Under the pieces are notes generated by a model. That model made no database searches. It was not told the origin of the DNA and saw nothing but the letters and a program-made list of their open reading frames with translations. 64,000 nucleotides of DNA from Anisakis pegreffii (Eukaryota; Nematoda; Chromadorea; Rhabditida; Anisakidae): positions 118,479-182,478 of the forward strand of contig JAPYMA010000287.1 in the NCBI GenBank assembly GCA_035041965.1, written 5' to 3'. A program made the position numbers and the translations under genes. This document shows, piece after piece, positions 1-13,800 of this stretch (position 1 is the stretch's first letter; each line of letters opens with the position of its first letter).

Positions 1-2433
1 TGTGTGTTTGGTATGTGTAATGATCAGTCATTTCAAAAAGCATCCATCATAAAATTAGATTGAGTTGAAAGTGCAAAAGCGATAATATTTTAACGAAACT
101 GCTCTGAGACGGCACCACATTCTTTCTGCAAACTTCTGCAAAGCACTGTGTTGCAAATTAACATTAGCATCTATAAGTTGCTGGTAAGAATATTTCTGTC
201 TAAAATTTGCACCTACATATACTCATAATTAATCAGTCGTTTAAGAGCTTCTTGATGAATCGAACTTCAATTGTGCGATGTTTCGTTCACAGTGCATTCA
301 TCATTTCTTATCCACATCGAGAGTGATAGGGAAATTTCTGATGGCTTTTATGAATTATTCGATAATCCGCCAAACCTTCCCAGAAAAAATGGAAATTTCT
401 TGGAGCTGTGAAGCGACAAACATATTTGGTTTCTTTGAGAAATACACTATAATGAAATAACAGCCGAATGATCCTTCAGATGAAAGCCGCTAATATTCAA
501 AAGGATATTAGTCGTGCGCACGAAATGTTGCAGATATGTTTCATGTGATTGAATCATACTAATGCACCAAGAAAAAAATTCACCGGACAGAATTACAGCA
601 ATTAAGACATTACTTCTTGCGGTCTGAAATGATAACTCTAAGCCATCAGCTAGTTAAATATTGCTTTGCTGAAATGAACTCACGTAAACCTCGGTTACCA
701 AAGAGCATCCGAGAATTTTCTATCTTATCCGATGGTGACGGTCTAAAGTAGTTTTGAATACGAACTGCAGTTAATGCACAAGGTAACACAAATTACAAAG
801 TAAAATGCAGTTGTTTCTCAATAACACAAATACCTGTTATCGCAATCAAGTTATACTCGTAAATCAGACACCACATAAAGTGACTAATATTTCATGACCG
901 ATTGACTTATGTCTATTGTCTTTAAAAACTGACTGATAAAGCATTCGATCGGTCAAAAACTTCTGAGCTAGACGAGTATTGATAGTAAAATTTGCAGTGA
1001 TTCAAACCGTTCAATAGACACTCTGAATTGTGAAATTTCCTATTAATTGTGAAATTTTCTGCAAATTTTGAAACTTTTCGCTGTGAAAGCATCAACGAAA
1101 ATAACTGATGTCATTGTATGCACTATCAAGACTCATTTGAATATTTTATCAGTTCTATCGTCACTATTCAGACGATAGCAACTGGAGTAAATAACTGCAA
1201 AATTTTCGCATTGCAAATTTTTGTTTGACTGGTTAGTTTCTAGTCTATTCTACAAACTAGTCTATTCTTGTCTATTCTACGAACTGAAAATACTCAACGT
1301 ATTCGTTTCGTGTTTGGTTTAGACTGTTTGAGAAAACTCATTTAGTGTAAAGCATTAAGCATTCATTCATCGCGTGAACGAACGGCTATTAAAAGAGAGC
1401 GTTTAGTGAGTTGTGTCATTGAAGGTACGTTGTTACGGTCGATATTCTCGATCACGTCTGTTTTTATGCTTCGCAAATCATTTATTTTCAACAAACTCAT
1501 CATCGCATACGGCGGCTGTTATCATTGCGTTGCGATGAATTTTTTGAAAATCACTTCAAGTTCGTTTCGTTTATTACCACACATTATTTGACTATGTGTC
1601 AAAGGTTACTTATATGTTATCGACGGCACATATCTAGGCATGTGTTTTAACAAACCAATGCTCATTTGTGTGATCGTTGCGATGAAGGATTGTTGTTTGC
1701 ACGGATCAAACACATCGACCGTTATCGATGAATTTGCAGCAGTGTTCATAAATTCACATAAATACCTCACATTTATGATATCTGTGAATGATTAAGTAAC
1801 CACCGTTCGGCGTTCCTAGCGCAGATGTTATTCGGAGCCAAAAGTAATCGTAACTGATCGGTGTTTATCATGAAAATCACTATGGATCACGTTTCACCTC
1901 ATCGAATTCCGAAGTCACATCCAAACAAACATTTCCGTCTTTTGGAGTGCGCATCAGATTTTGAGACTGCATAAAGTTGCACATTTTACATTATTGTTAC
2001 ACATAGGTGTACATATTTCCGTTTTGATCTCTGAGCAAGCAGTCGAAACTGAGAGATTTTTTGAAGTCGACAGTCGGCAGTTCAGTCAATTTAGTGATAT
2101 GCTATTGATATAAGTAGTTGAACAGGCGAGGTGTTATTTACGGATCAAATTGATGAGTTTACTTGACAGCAGCCTATCAGATTGTTGAAAGCTCAAAAAA
2201 AAACGCCTGCATGTTAAGGAACGAAACGAGATTGACGAATTCATACGAAACATATTCGTTAGCATTAGTTTATTTACTGGTACTGTGTAATATTCATGTG
2301 CGAAATAATTATGAACCGTAAACACGTCTAGCTGTCATTTGATATATCTCATCGTTGCATTATCAGTCATTTGATTGATAATGAGCAATAATATAGAAAT
2401 TAATAACAGATATCATTCATCAAAACTACCAAA
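1..2433. other. non-coding left flank of the PEPCK gene
   Basis: No reading frame here resembles a known protein; the open frames are short (about 60 residues) and have no coding character. The stretch is AT-rich. It should contain the promoter and 5' UTR of the PEPCK gene that starts at its right edge, but I see no clear core promoter element or strong trans-splice acceptor close to the ATG. Confidence 0.6.
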
Positions 2434-5400
2434 ATGCCAGATCCAGCTCCTTACATTAGCAAAAGCCTTCAACCGCTGCCCGATGATTCTTTCTATGTCA
2501 TCAATGAAGTGGTCGTCAAAAAAGTTGGGCATGTACCCATTCTCAAGGTTTGTATTATTTTAAGTTTACTGCTCATCAAAACTAAAACGATATCGCCGTC
2601 TAACATGGTAGAATTCAGTGAATATAAGTCCATGTATCGAGTCCCGTCGTAAAAAATTTGATAATAATTTACATTAGCATACAATTGGTAATAACTTATC
2701 ATGATAATCCATTTGCAAAACTGTCAATCGCAGTGTCAATCGCACTACCTGGATCAATTCAATTGCCTTAGAAAGTTCAACAGTGCAATTTTGCTTATTT
2801 TTCTACGATGAATGCAAAAGCAAAGAAGCATATGTATGCACATATGCAGACGAAGTTGAAAGTTGCATTCGAAGTCATCCACCATTCATTGCGGTTTCGA
2901 ACTCGTTATTTTATCACTGCATCACGTGAAATCTCATAGTGGTGTATTGCCGCAAAAAATGCAAAACATGAATTGCAATTTCAATTGACCTAAAGTTTAG
3001 GTGGAATGAATACTGTACAGTACAATGCAATGATGTGTAGTTTTGTTGATGACTGCAATGCTACATGAATGCGACGATATTTCGATGATAATAATTTATT
3101 CAGGAAAATCTCAACGATAGCAGACAGAGTTGATATTCGTAGCAGTTGTAGTATACTTCAACAACACAGTCATATTCACGTTTAACGTAGACGAATGCTG
3201 ATCTGGTTTTGCAAAATATGAACGCAATTCAGAACCAAATAACATAGCCAATTAGTCAGCGTCGATTTTATGTACTAGAGAGTGATGTAGTCTCTGAAAG
3301 AAAAGTGGATAATCCGAAAACAACTCGCGAGCATGTCTCCTCAATGAAATGTCATTCCGTGATAGTTAATAAGAAATGTGATGTCAGGGAGATTTGCATG
3401 TCCTTCCGTTAAAAGTGCGACGTTTTATCGCCGAGAAAGCGGCACTAATGCAACCGCGAGGAATTGTCATTTGTGACGGATCAAAACATGAAGCTGATGA
3501 AATCATTCACAAATTGATCGAAAGAGGCATGCTCTCACCGTTAAGGGCATACGAGAATAACTACATCTGCAGAACTGATCCAAAGGTTCGATTGTAACAT
3601 TTTGTTTGCTTATTGTTTCACAATTTTGTGTCAGTTAGCGTATCCAATATGAAATGAAAATAGCTAGAGGTTGAGTGCGATATATTCAGTTTCAACAGGT
3701 TTGTTTTGTCTGATCTCTCTTAGAGGTCGTCTATCAGTTGTTGCGAAAATTGCCGCGTTCATCATTGGCCCAAATTACTTGAATTTAATAACAAATAGAT
3801 GTCTAGTTGAGTGATCACACGACTTGATGATTTCAAGCATTAGTGCATTAGTTTAACAATCACAGCCTCCTGTTTAAATCGTTGCTTTATTATTAGTCAT
3901 TTGTTCTTCTGTTACTGATAATATTTGAAACTATTCGTGAAGTCACGCCAAGCTTTGCAAATATCATGAACGGAATTTCATATACAGCCTGAGGTAAATG
4001 TGCATAAATTGAAGGATGTAGCAAGGGTGGAAAGCAAAACGTGGATGGTAACAAAGGAAAAATATCAGTCGGTATGTCACACTCTGGATGGTGTCAAGCC
4101 GATTATGGGCCAATGGATGGCACCGGATGTATTTGAGAAAGAGCTTGACGCCAGATTCCCGGCATGCATGTCTGGTTAGTGAACTATTTTTTTTTTCGTC
4201 ACAATCCTCTTGGCACCGATGTTATTGTCATGCTCATCGCACTGATATTCATTTCAATCACCCCATTTTTCTAGTTTAAAAAACTTTCTTACGTCCATGC
4301 TTAGTCCTTAACTGCTATATTTTAGAGCATTTCAACAACTCAACAAGTCTTAACAAATTTTCAAAAAATACTATTTAGGTCGAATCATGTACGTGATTCC
4401 ATTCTCGATGGGACCAGTTGGTGGACCGTTGTCGAAAATCGGAATTGAGGTATCGATCTGGTGATAAGCGAGTCACGCAAAAAACGAAACATGAACATTT
4501 GACAGTTGATTGAAGGAAACCTTTCTTTTTGAGTACCTTTAAGAGTTCAATGTTGTCATTTTGTGAAAATGGGAATGCGAAGCGGAAAAAAACATCGAAT
4601 TTCAGTGATACTGAATGAAGGTTTGCTTTAGTTTGTCTCGAACAAATAGCGTATCAAAAATTCCGGATTATAGATCAGCTGCGTCGAGGTTCGAACTCAT
4701 TTGCAGTCAACGTGAAAGCTTATCTTCGAACAAATTATCAGTAAATGATTTTACAAAATCGATGATTTTGTAAAACCATTTAATGATATTTTGTCCAACT
4801 GTTCATTGATCAAATTGAATGTAATCAATCGAAGTCGGTCGTAAGAAGACTGAATGAATTCAGATAACCGACTCGAGCTATGTGGTGTTGTCAATGCGAA
4901 TCATGACTCGTGTCTCGCCGCAAATATGGGATGTGCTCGGTGATGGCGATTTTGTGCGATGTATTCATTCGGTTGGTTTGCCAAGACCTGTTAAAAGTAA
5001 GAAAGCTTAATAACATCATGAGGATATTCCACTTGTTATTCGTGAACTTATTCCAATATAAAGCACGTTTCCACATTTAAAGAGATTCGTTGTATTCCAC
5101 TCAATGCTATCACTGAAACCAATCCTGAAAATTCCTGGTGTTTGAAATGGTCTACTCAGCCTTAATTCGTGCTTCCTGTCAGAAAAACGTTCGGAAAGGC
5201 AACTGAAATCACTAAGTGACGTTTGCATGAATCTGCTTTAGAACAATCGAAATTTGATGATTTAATGAGGCTGAATGCTGTGAATGTTCGAATGTCGATG
5301 GAAGAGATCAAAAAATCAACGACTGAAGTCAATGAATCAAAGTTGACGTTGCTTCTATAACAAACCATAAAAATGCCATCATTAGAGATGTGAATAATCA

Positions 5401-8400
5401 TTAAGGCAATTATCCTTGTACACACTGACAGTTCTAATGATCATGATGATGCTGATGATGCTTAATTACAGCTCGTGTTATCAACCATTGGCCTTGCAAT
5501 CCAGAGAAGGTGATGATCGCGCATCGACCCGTCGAACGTGAGATATGGTCGTTTGGTTCTGGGTATGGTGGAAATTCACTGCTCGGCAAAAAGTGCTTCG
5601 CGCTGAGAATCGCATCGAATATCGCACATGACGAAGGCTGGTTGGCCGAGCATATGCTCATTATGGGTCAGTGGAGCTGTTCAATTTCTTGTTTGCACAT
5701 TTGACGATTTAGGTTGATGTAGCAATTCACTGAATTGTGTACGTGATAGCTTAACAGCTAGCATGTATTCATCGTCAGATGGAATGAAATGATTCGAGTG
5801 GTGAAATTTAAAGGTGTCACTCCACCGAATGGTCGTGAACACTTCATCGCTGCCGCATTCCCGTCGGCATGCGGTAAAACGAATTTGGCAATGCTTGAAC
5901 CAACTCTACCTGGTTGGAAAGTGAGATGTGTTGGTGAGTATCTGATCATTTCTGCATTTACCATTTGATGTGTCGAATTGGCTGTAACCAAATAAGATAT
6001 TTTTACTGATAACATTGCTTCCGTCAAATTCATCAGAACTCTTCAAAATTATTCAGAAATAACTGCAGAACAAAGCATTTCATCATGAACAACAGCACAA
6101 CTGCAAAGAAACTCAACCGATTACTCTTTTGCTCTCCCTTTTTTCTGTTCCCTTACTTATTGTCAAGACTGAAAATGTTTGTGTAAAAAACGATAGGAAA
6201 CAGTTCTTTGTGTATAGCAATAAAGAATCTCAGACTGAATGCTCAGATTTGTGAGTGATCTGAAGCTGAACAGACGATGAGGTGCGTTAATAAGACGTTC
6301 ATTCACATTTGTTCGCTTAACATATGAGATTGAAGTGCGTTCTTCAGCAAAATCACATCAAATAACACCAGCCATTGCAAATTATTGGCGATATCAAGCA
6401 AACTGATTATCAGTTAATCCGCTCAGTAATTTACTTGAGCGTACTTCTCATTGTCAGATTGCACTTGAATTAATGTGCTCGACAAAATGAGCAGATGCGT
6501 TTTTCGCTCCTATAAACTTTTCTATAAACATCTATAAACTCCTTCATTTTTTGAGGTGATGACATAGCGTGGATGCGATTTGCTCCCGACGGAAAATTGC
6601 ACGGTATTAATCCAGAATGTGGCTTCTTTGGTGTTGCACCCGGGACGTCGATGAAGACGAATCCGATGGCGATGATGACGTTCCAAAAAAATTCAATATT
6701 CACGAATGTCGCCGAAACTGAGCACGGCGAATACTATTGGGAGGGACTCGAGGACGAGATCAAGGCAAGTTCACACATACAAACACAGATATTCGTCGAT
6801 ATACTCGAATGAACCGAGAATATTCTTACAAGCACATCCAGCTGAATGTTTTTGTGGGTAGTTTTGAGGATGATTTCAGAAAAGAACTCAGTTATTTAAG
6901 CATCTTCACTGTGTGCTGATAAAATCAGTTGAGGAAAACGAGCGATTCTCTTGTTAATAGCATTATGCACATTCAGGATAAGAACTGTGAAATAACAACA
7001 TGGCTAGAACAGAAATGGCACATTGGTGATCCAAATGGACCAGCAGCACATCCAAATTCACGATTTGCCGCTCCAGCCGGCCAATGCCCAATCATCCATC
7101 CAGCATGGGAGTCACCTGATGGAGTGCCCATTGAGGCATTCATCTTTGGTGGACGAAGGTTTGATATTGTGCTCTATGTTTGTGATTCTTTCTGCTGATC
7201 GTTTATCGATTGGTGCCTTTTTTACGGTTCTCCGAAGTTCAGACGAATTAATCAAGTGCGACAATGCTAAGATAAAAAATGAACATTGTACACCAAGAAA
7301 CATTTGGTTCGTTCAACAAAAAAAAAACAGCTTTAAGCACGAAACAACAGAATGGCAAACTAAATCAATATTTGCAATAAGACAGCAATCAATTTTGCTT
7401 GTATGGCACTGTACAGAACAGCAAATGCTTGATGTAATTCGTGCAGCAAATTATATTGGAATCAGCACTGAGAGTTCATGAAATCCTCAAAAAGGATCAA
7501 TTCAAACGGAAATGAAACGAAAAGTAATATGTCGTTCATGTGGAATGCTATCAACAACAAGCACCCACCATTTTCAGGCCAGAAGGTGTACCACTCGTCT
7601 ACGAAACGTTCTCGTGGCTTCACGGAGTGTTCGTTGGAGCATGCCTCAAGTCTGAGACAACTGCGGCAGCGGAGTTCAAAGGTAAAAGTGTTATGCATGA
7701 TCCGATGGCAATGCGACCGTTCATGGGCTATAACTTCGGTAAATATCTCCAGCACTGGATCAGTTTGGATAAACCACCACATAAGGTTTCCATTCGCATT
7801 TTGTTTTTGCGATGTTATAATTCGTTTTAGTGCATTTATTGGTGCTGTCTTTGTTGTGGCGACCATATGTCTTCCTGGCCGCATATCATCTGTTAGCGAG
7901 CTGATTTAAACAGTTTTAACGAATATGCATTCTTCAAATTTCAGTTACTTGACTGATCTAATTTGATAAATGTGCGATTATACAGTTTCATTGAAGCAAG
8001 TCAACAATGGATCAAGCCGTTTGATGATTTCTGTGAAAATTTCATTTCATAGGTGCCAAAAATATTCCACGTTAACTGGTTCCGCAAGAGCGCAGATGGT
8101 AAATTCCTCTGGCCCGGATTCGGTGACAATATTCGTGTATTGGATTGGGTTATCAAGAGACTCGATGGTGTCCAGGGTACCGGGAAAAACACCGCTATTG
8201 GTGTGGTACCAACTGAAGGTTCCATTAACTTGAGCGGTCTTAAAGGAGTGAAATTGGATGAACTGATGAGTGTACCGAAAGATTATTGGGTCGATGATGC
8301 GAAGGAAGTGCGACATTTCATTGAAGAACAGGTACCACTTATGATTATGCCCAATTTTCGGTCGGATCCTTTGCATGCATCGATCATTTGTTTCCAAAGA

Positions 8401-8617
8401 GCAGAGTGTCATAATGCCGCATATTTTGACAAGTGCAATGTGTCGTTTCTATTGATCAAAGCAGCGCACATCTATGATGAACTTATCAAACGATGAGTTG
8501 AGTTCAAAGAGCGAGACCGTTTGACTAAGAAATTTTGTTTTTCAGATTGGACCCGATCTTCCAAAGGAGATTCGTGCGGAGATGGAGGCGCAGGAAAAGC
8601 GAATTGCCTCACTTTGA
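2434..8617 (+). CDS. pck-1: phosphoenolpyruvate carboxykinase (GTP), 12 exons, complete
   Basis: GTP-dependent PEPCK interconverts oxaloacetate + GTP and phosphoenolpyruvate + CO2 + GDP; in ascarid worms it is known to run toward CO2 fixation, feeding malate dismutation. Coding exons: 2434-2547, 3388-3585, 4015-4174, 4379-4449, 4864-4996, 5472-5666, 5814-5933, 6556-6764, 6977-7158, 7578-7785, 8053-8331, 8546-8617. They join in phase to 646 residues, close to the usual 620-640. The PEPCK P-loop with the reactive cysteine, FPSACGKTN, lies near residues 306-314; [19 protein letters not shown], the DDIAW turn, [16 protein letters not shown] and [12 protein letters not shown] all follow in family order. 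No mitochondrial presequence is obvious, so it is probably cytosolic. Exon 3 could instead start at 3994 (seven extra residues). The intron after 6764 begins GC. A polyadenylation signal follows at 8794. Confidence 0.97.
4744..4780. repeat. short inverted repeat in a PEPCK intron
   Basis: Two 17-nt arms (4744-4760 and 4764-4780) are complementary at 16 of 17 positions around a 3-nt loop. It lies in the intron between coding exons 4 and 5. Origin unknown; it may be a small fold-back remnant. Confidence 0.6.
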
Positions 8618-8793
8618 TCTCTGATCGACAATCATTGTTAACCTCTTTAAACAACTGTCTCAATCAATAATCATTTTGGGCTAACCTCGATTTAATGAAT
8701 CCATAATATTCTTTTTTCAAATTCAAAAAGGTGCCAGTCACGGTTTTTAGTTCGGATTTGCTTTAGAATTTTTTTTTGATTATTCATTTAGTG

Positions 8794-8799
8794 AATAAA
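8794..8799 (+). promoter_or_regulatory. polyadenylation signal AATAAA, PEPCK
   Basis: A canonical AATAAA lies about 180 nt after the PEPCK stop codon in a T-rich context. It is the first good signal downstream, so the 3' UTR is inferred to be about 200 nt. Confidence 0.55.
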
Positions 8800-10894
8800 T
8801 TCTTTCGGTTTTTTGAAGTAATGCTCTTTGTTCACAGTCAGTTCGATAGTTGCTCCGATGCAACAGATCTGTTATTTGCAAGCTATAACTGATAAGACAA
8901 GCAATTCCTTCTCTCTGCAAATGAACAATTACAACGATACTGAAGTGAACGTGCACACTTCTGCAATCATATAATTTTGATAGGTGAACTGACGAATGAT
9001 TAAAAGAACACTCAACAAAGTAATATCATCACGATTCAGTATTATGATTGGGATTCATTACACACAATTTCGTTTCGTTACATTACGAATACATTACAAA
9101 TGTGATTTCGCATGGACGAAAAATTCAGTAAGAGCGACTCGAAATGTAGTGCTGTTCAGAATGGTAACGTGACAATTACGAGCTAACGAGTTTTCCGTTG
9201 TTCAAGCACACATGATGCAAAAGATCTGCTGTACGATATGATGTAACATCAAAATATCTATCAATGGCATAGCAAGGATTTTTCCAGATATGTGTGGTTG
9301 GGAAGGGGAGAGGGAGAACGCAGAATAGTTGATACCAAAAACCAACTGAATTTTTCCGATAAGTCCATCTCCGTTTAGTTTTTCTTGCTTTTCCCTCTTG
9401 CTGAAAGAAATCTAAGAAGATGGATGATGGCAATAAAATGCATTCGACGGTTTGCTGCAAGAGGGAGATATTTTAGCTTCATTCCGAATGAACAATGCGC
9501 ACTTTGGTGATCAATTTGAATCGTATGCAGTAACAGCTGTCTTAATGATGAGGATGGTGATCAATTGAACGTTATGATGTGAAATTTGTATTACCAATCA
9601 ATAGTACACCATCAAATTTGTTGCCTCAGAACGAGGTGTGCTACCGTGAAATAAACACGTTTCCTTTTAAATATCACGTTAATTCGTCTTTTTATCAGCT
9701 AATTTTTTTCCTCTAAAGAATTTTCCACGACTCGAAATCCATCGATCGAAATGAACATTTCGAATAATCACGTTATCAATGGCCAATCATCAACTCCAAT
9801 CAACTCTATTATTCTACTCTGTACCAAACCATTCATAGATGAAATCAACGTATTTTCGTCACCCTTCAAGCAAACATCTGATTTGATTGATTAAGGGGGT
9901 CGAAATTTTCGGAACATTTTAGTCGCACATGATTCAAAACAGTTGTTGTGTTTGCCATTCTCTCTTGTGCCTACCTCGAAACACATCATCATGTTTTCTG
10001 ATGTTTTGATCTCAAATTGTGATGTTGATCCTTGATTTCTGAGTTGAATCGATCTAAATGCATTCAAATCTCAGCGAATGTTGTTCCAATCATAAATCAA
10101 GAATCTCCTAAGAATAGAAGTAAAGTAGCATATGATCGAAAAATCTTTCAAGCTTTATGAAAATGGATGTATAAACTGTAAAATCAAAATATTCAACTGT
10201 GTCAGATAACTTCTTCATTTCATTTCAAAAACTCACTCAAAAACTGTCGCCAAAGCAAGATAACAATCCTTTAAGTGATAATGAACCGATTAACACATCG
10301 TATCGAGGTGATGGAATGTTGGTGAAGGAATGTTGCCGGTTTATCGAATTGTCAAATGATTATATTACACATCGTATCAAACACTATGCAATCGATTCGA
10401 ATAAAACCGTTTTAACCAATCAATAATCACAAAATTCCATTCCTGATATGTACTAATTTCAACAGATAAGTAATAATTCAGTTGCCAAAACGCTGCTAAA
10501 CTGACAACCTGAGGTGGAGAAATGGGAAGAGTTTTTTGTAGCATTTATTTTTTAATGGTTTTTCTTGAAAGATGAGAAATGCACAAAGCGTTTTGTAGTG
10601 ATTAGCGGTAAAATGGATCATTTGAAACATTGGAAGCACAGTTTTTCATTACATATCAGATGGCTGATTTAACTGTGTTTCATCGAATTTCTTTTTTTTG
10701 CATTGGATTATTTGCAATACTCAATCATATATCCCAAATGATGCGAGCAAAGCAAGCACTCCGAAGAGGAGTGGCCTAATGAGAGTTCATCGCGTTTCGA
10801 AATGAACAAAAGCAGTAGATTGGCGCTATCCGGTCACTAATTACTGTTGTGCTTTAATCAGAGCCGATTGAATCGGGATCACATCGCTGTGAAA
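8800..10894. other. intergenic region, PEPCK to glycine C-acetyltransferase
   Basis: About 2.1 kb with no supported gene. The small open frames at 9176-9460 (-) and 10199-10426 (+) have no recognisable similarity or splice context. The distance makes an operon unlikely. The promoter of the downstream gene should lie here. Confidence 0.6.
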
Positions 10895-13800
10895 ATGCTC
10901 TCTCGCAGTCTCCTCCAATCGTTGAGAAGAATTTCGAGCGCTCGCGCTGAAGTCAGTGCTGCTATTGAAGGCGAGCTTAGGGAAATCAAGGTTATTTTGT
11001 TCGTGATCCTTTGTCCTGGATAAGGGTCGTTCTGAAGAAACCAGTCAACTCCCAGTTATTTTTGTATATTGATTGTCGCTAAGTTTGACGATACTTCGAA
11101 TCATTTTCGATTATATTGCCACGTTAATAATCTTTAGTTATGTGAAGCTCAGTCCAATTTGCTTTATATATGAAATTTTTTTTCCATTTCATACTAGTAA
11201 AACTGTAATCATGTGTGTGCCAAGCGATTTTTGAGAAGTCTCACTGGCACTATAAATGATTAGACTCACACTTCCTATTGAAACGGACTAAAATAGAGGA
11301 TTTCTGATTCCGCTTTGGGATCAGTTCATCCGCCATTCAAGAGGAACTTCCTCTGAGTATAACGGTAATTTCAGGATGCCGGTACGTACAAAAGTGAACG
11401 AGTCATTATCGGTAGGCAAGGCATGGAAATCGATGTTCAGAAAAGTGATAAGAAATTATTGAACTTCTGCGCTAACAACTATCTAGGTAAGTAAATTTGA
11501 CCGTTGAGTTCGTTTGCTCTACATTTCATCATTGATCACTTCATGCACAAAACTGATCGTTTCATGCATTCGCAATTTAAAGTTTAATTTTTAATCGTTT
11601 ATGCAATTAGTCATCGCAATTCAACAGTCATAATCAAAGCGACAAAAGGCACAAACTCAATAAGAGCGCCAGCAAACGTTTGATGAGTTGTTGTTGTGAT
11701 ATTGAGATGCTTAATTGCCGCCAGTTTATTGTTAACGACAATATCGCTCTGATAACAATATCGCTTGTCGTTTTCTATCTATTACTACGAAAAGCTATGT
11801 GAACAAGCACTTGAATTCAACACAGCATTCGAATTGTTACACTGCTTATGTGATCATTGAGCTCTTATCGATATACTGCAAATCATCGAGTTGTTGAATT
11901 GTATCAAAGCGACAAAACGCCAAATGAAAGTGAGAAGAGCATTTCAGGACTGAGCAGTCATCCAGAGGTAATCCAAGCGGCCAAAGATGCACTGGATACT
12001 CACGGTGCGGGTATGAGCTCTGTACGCTTCATCTGCGGTACTCAAGATATTCACCGAGCACTCGAGCTCAAAATTGCTGAGTTCCACGGTCGCGAGGATT
12101 CAATCCTTTATGCGGCATGCTTCGACGCAAATGGCGGTGTTTTCGATGTTGTGACGAGTTCGTTTCGTCATGCTCCTACAAACTTAGCACTTTCATAGAG
12201 ACAAAACTAAACTCGATTCCAGTCTGAGCAAATTCAGAGTTAAGCACTGGCCAGTTCAGAAGTAGCTCAGGAGACAAACTCGAAACAATGAATTTGATCA
12301 TTTGAGCATTTTGAATGGATTGCTCAGTTTACAATGTTGTTAACACCTGACTGTGAGAATATTGAATGCTTAACACTACACACTTCGAGTAGCAAGCACA
12401 GAATCAATTTGCTACTGTGCACATGATGCGTAGCTGGGAGGATATTCCTATGTGAGCAAAATTTCTGACTCAATGCATTAGTATCACAGCGGAATTTGAA
12501 GCGTAAAGATATCAAAGCAATGATTTCAGACAAAGAAGATGCAGTTATTTCCGACGAATTGAATCACGCATCGATTATCGATGGTGTTCGTCTGTGCAAA
12601 GCAAAACGCTATCGCTACAAGCATTGTGATATGGCTGATCTCGAGAAGATTTTGATCGAAACCAAAGGTGATCAACATCATGCGGTTTATCTGTTTTATC
12701 CCCCTAGTTTATCGATGTATTTTGGATGATTCCGTCGTTGTTCCAATTTTAGACATCCATTACATTTGAATGGGCGTCACGATTAGCGATTGAAAAAGTA
12801 TAGCCGTTGATAAAATATCCTGAAAGTTTGAGCAAGCTTCAGGGATAATTTCTGGTCTCAGCCCCAAACTGTTGAAAAATTGCGACAATTTTGAGAATGC
12901 TGTCGATAATCACAACGAGATCATTATTCATAATGTCAATGATTATTAGGATTAGTTTTATCAGTGTTAATAAGTATAATGATGAATGCTGAAGGTGCGC
13001 GCCGACGTTTGATCGCAACAGACGGTGTGTTCAGTATGGACGGTGATGTGGCACCGCTGAAAGAAATCTGCGATTTGGCTGAGAAATACAATGCGATGAC
13101 ATTCATGGATGAATGTCACGCAACGGGTTTCTTCGGAGCCACGGGACGTGGTACTGAAGAGGTTTTGGGTGTTATGGGACGTATTGATATTATCAATTCA
13201 ACGTTGGGCAAGGCTCTAGGTGGTGCAATGGGTGGTTATACCACTGGTCCGAAGCCAATCATTGATTTGTTGAGACAGAAGTCAAGACCATATCTTTTCT
13301 CGAACTCATTGGCACCATCTATTGTTGGAGCTTCACTCAAGGTTTGTTGCTTCAGTTTGTGTTGAAGGCTGAAAATCCTCTCATCGTTGTCATATTGCAC
13401 GTTCGAGATGTTTGTTCTAGATTCTGACTCAACAGATTATCTTTGGAGAACATGACTGATGTTGGCTCATACAACGACTAGTTTGGTGCAAAATTTCTGA
13501 GGCAAAATTCAGTCCAGAAATCATGAAAGCTTAAATTTGGAGTTCATGTCGCAAAATCTACAAACATCACTTATCTATTGCTCTAGCGATTCTTAGTGAT
13601 CAATTCTGAAGGTACTCGACCTACTGATGGCACCGAACGAATTCACCAGCTCACTCAATTCGAACATCGCACATTTCCGTAAATCATTGACAGATGCTGG
13701 TTTCAAAGTGATCGGCAACCCGAGTCATCCAATTTGCCCTGTAATGCTCGGAGACGCAAGGTTCCTTCCTGAGACTTGTTCTGATCACGAGTATCACTTT

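Noticed and set aside
4680..4710. tRNA B-box-like GGTTCGAAC
   Set aside because: No A-box, anticodon arm or acceptor stem can be placed around it; it lies inside a PEPCK intron.
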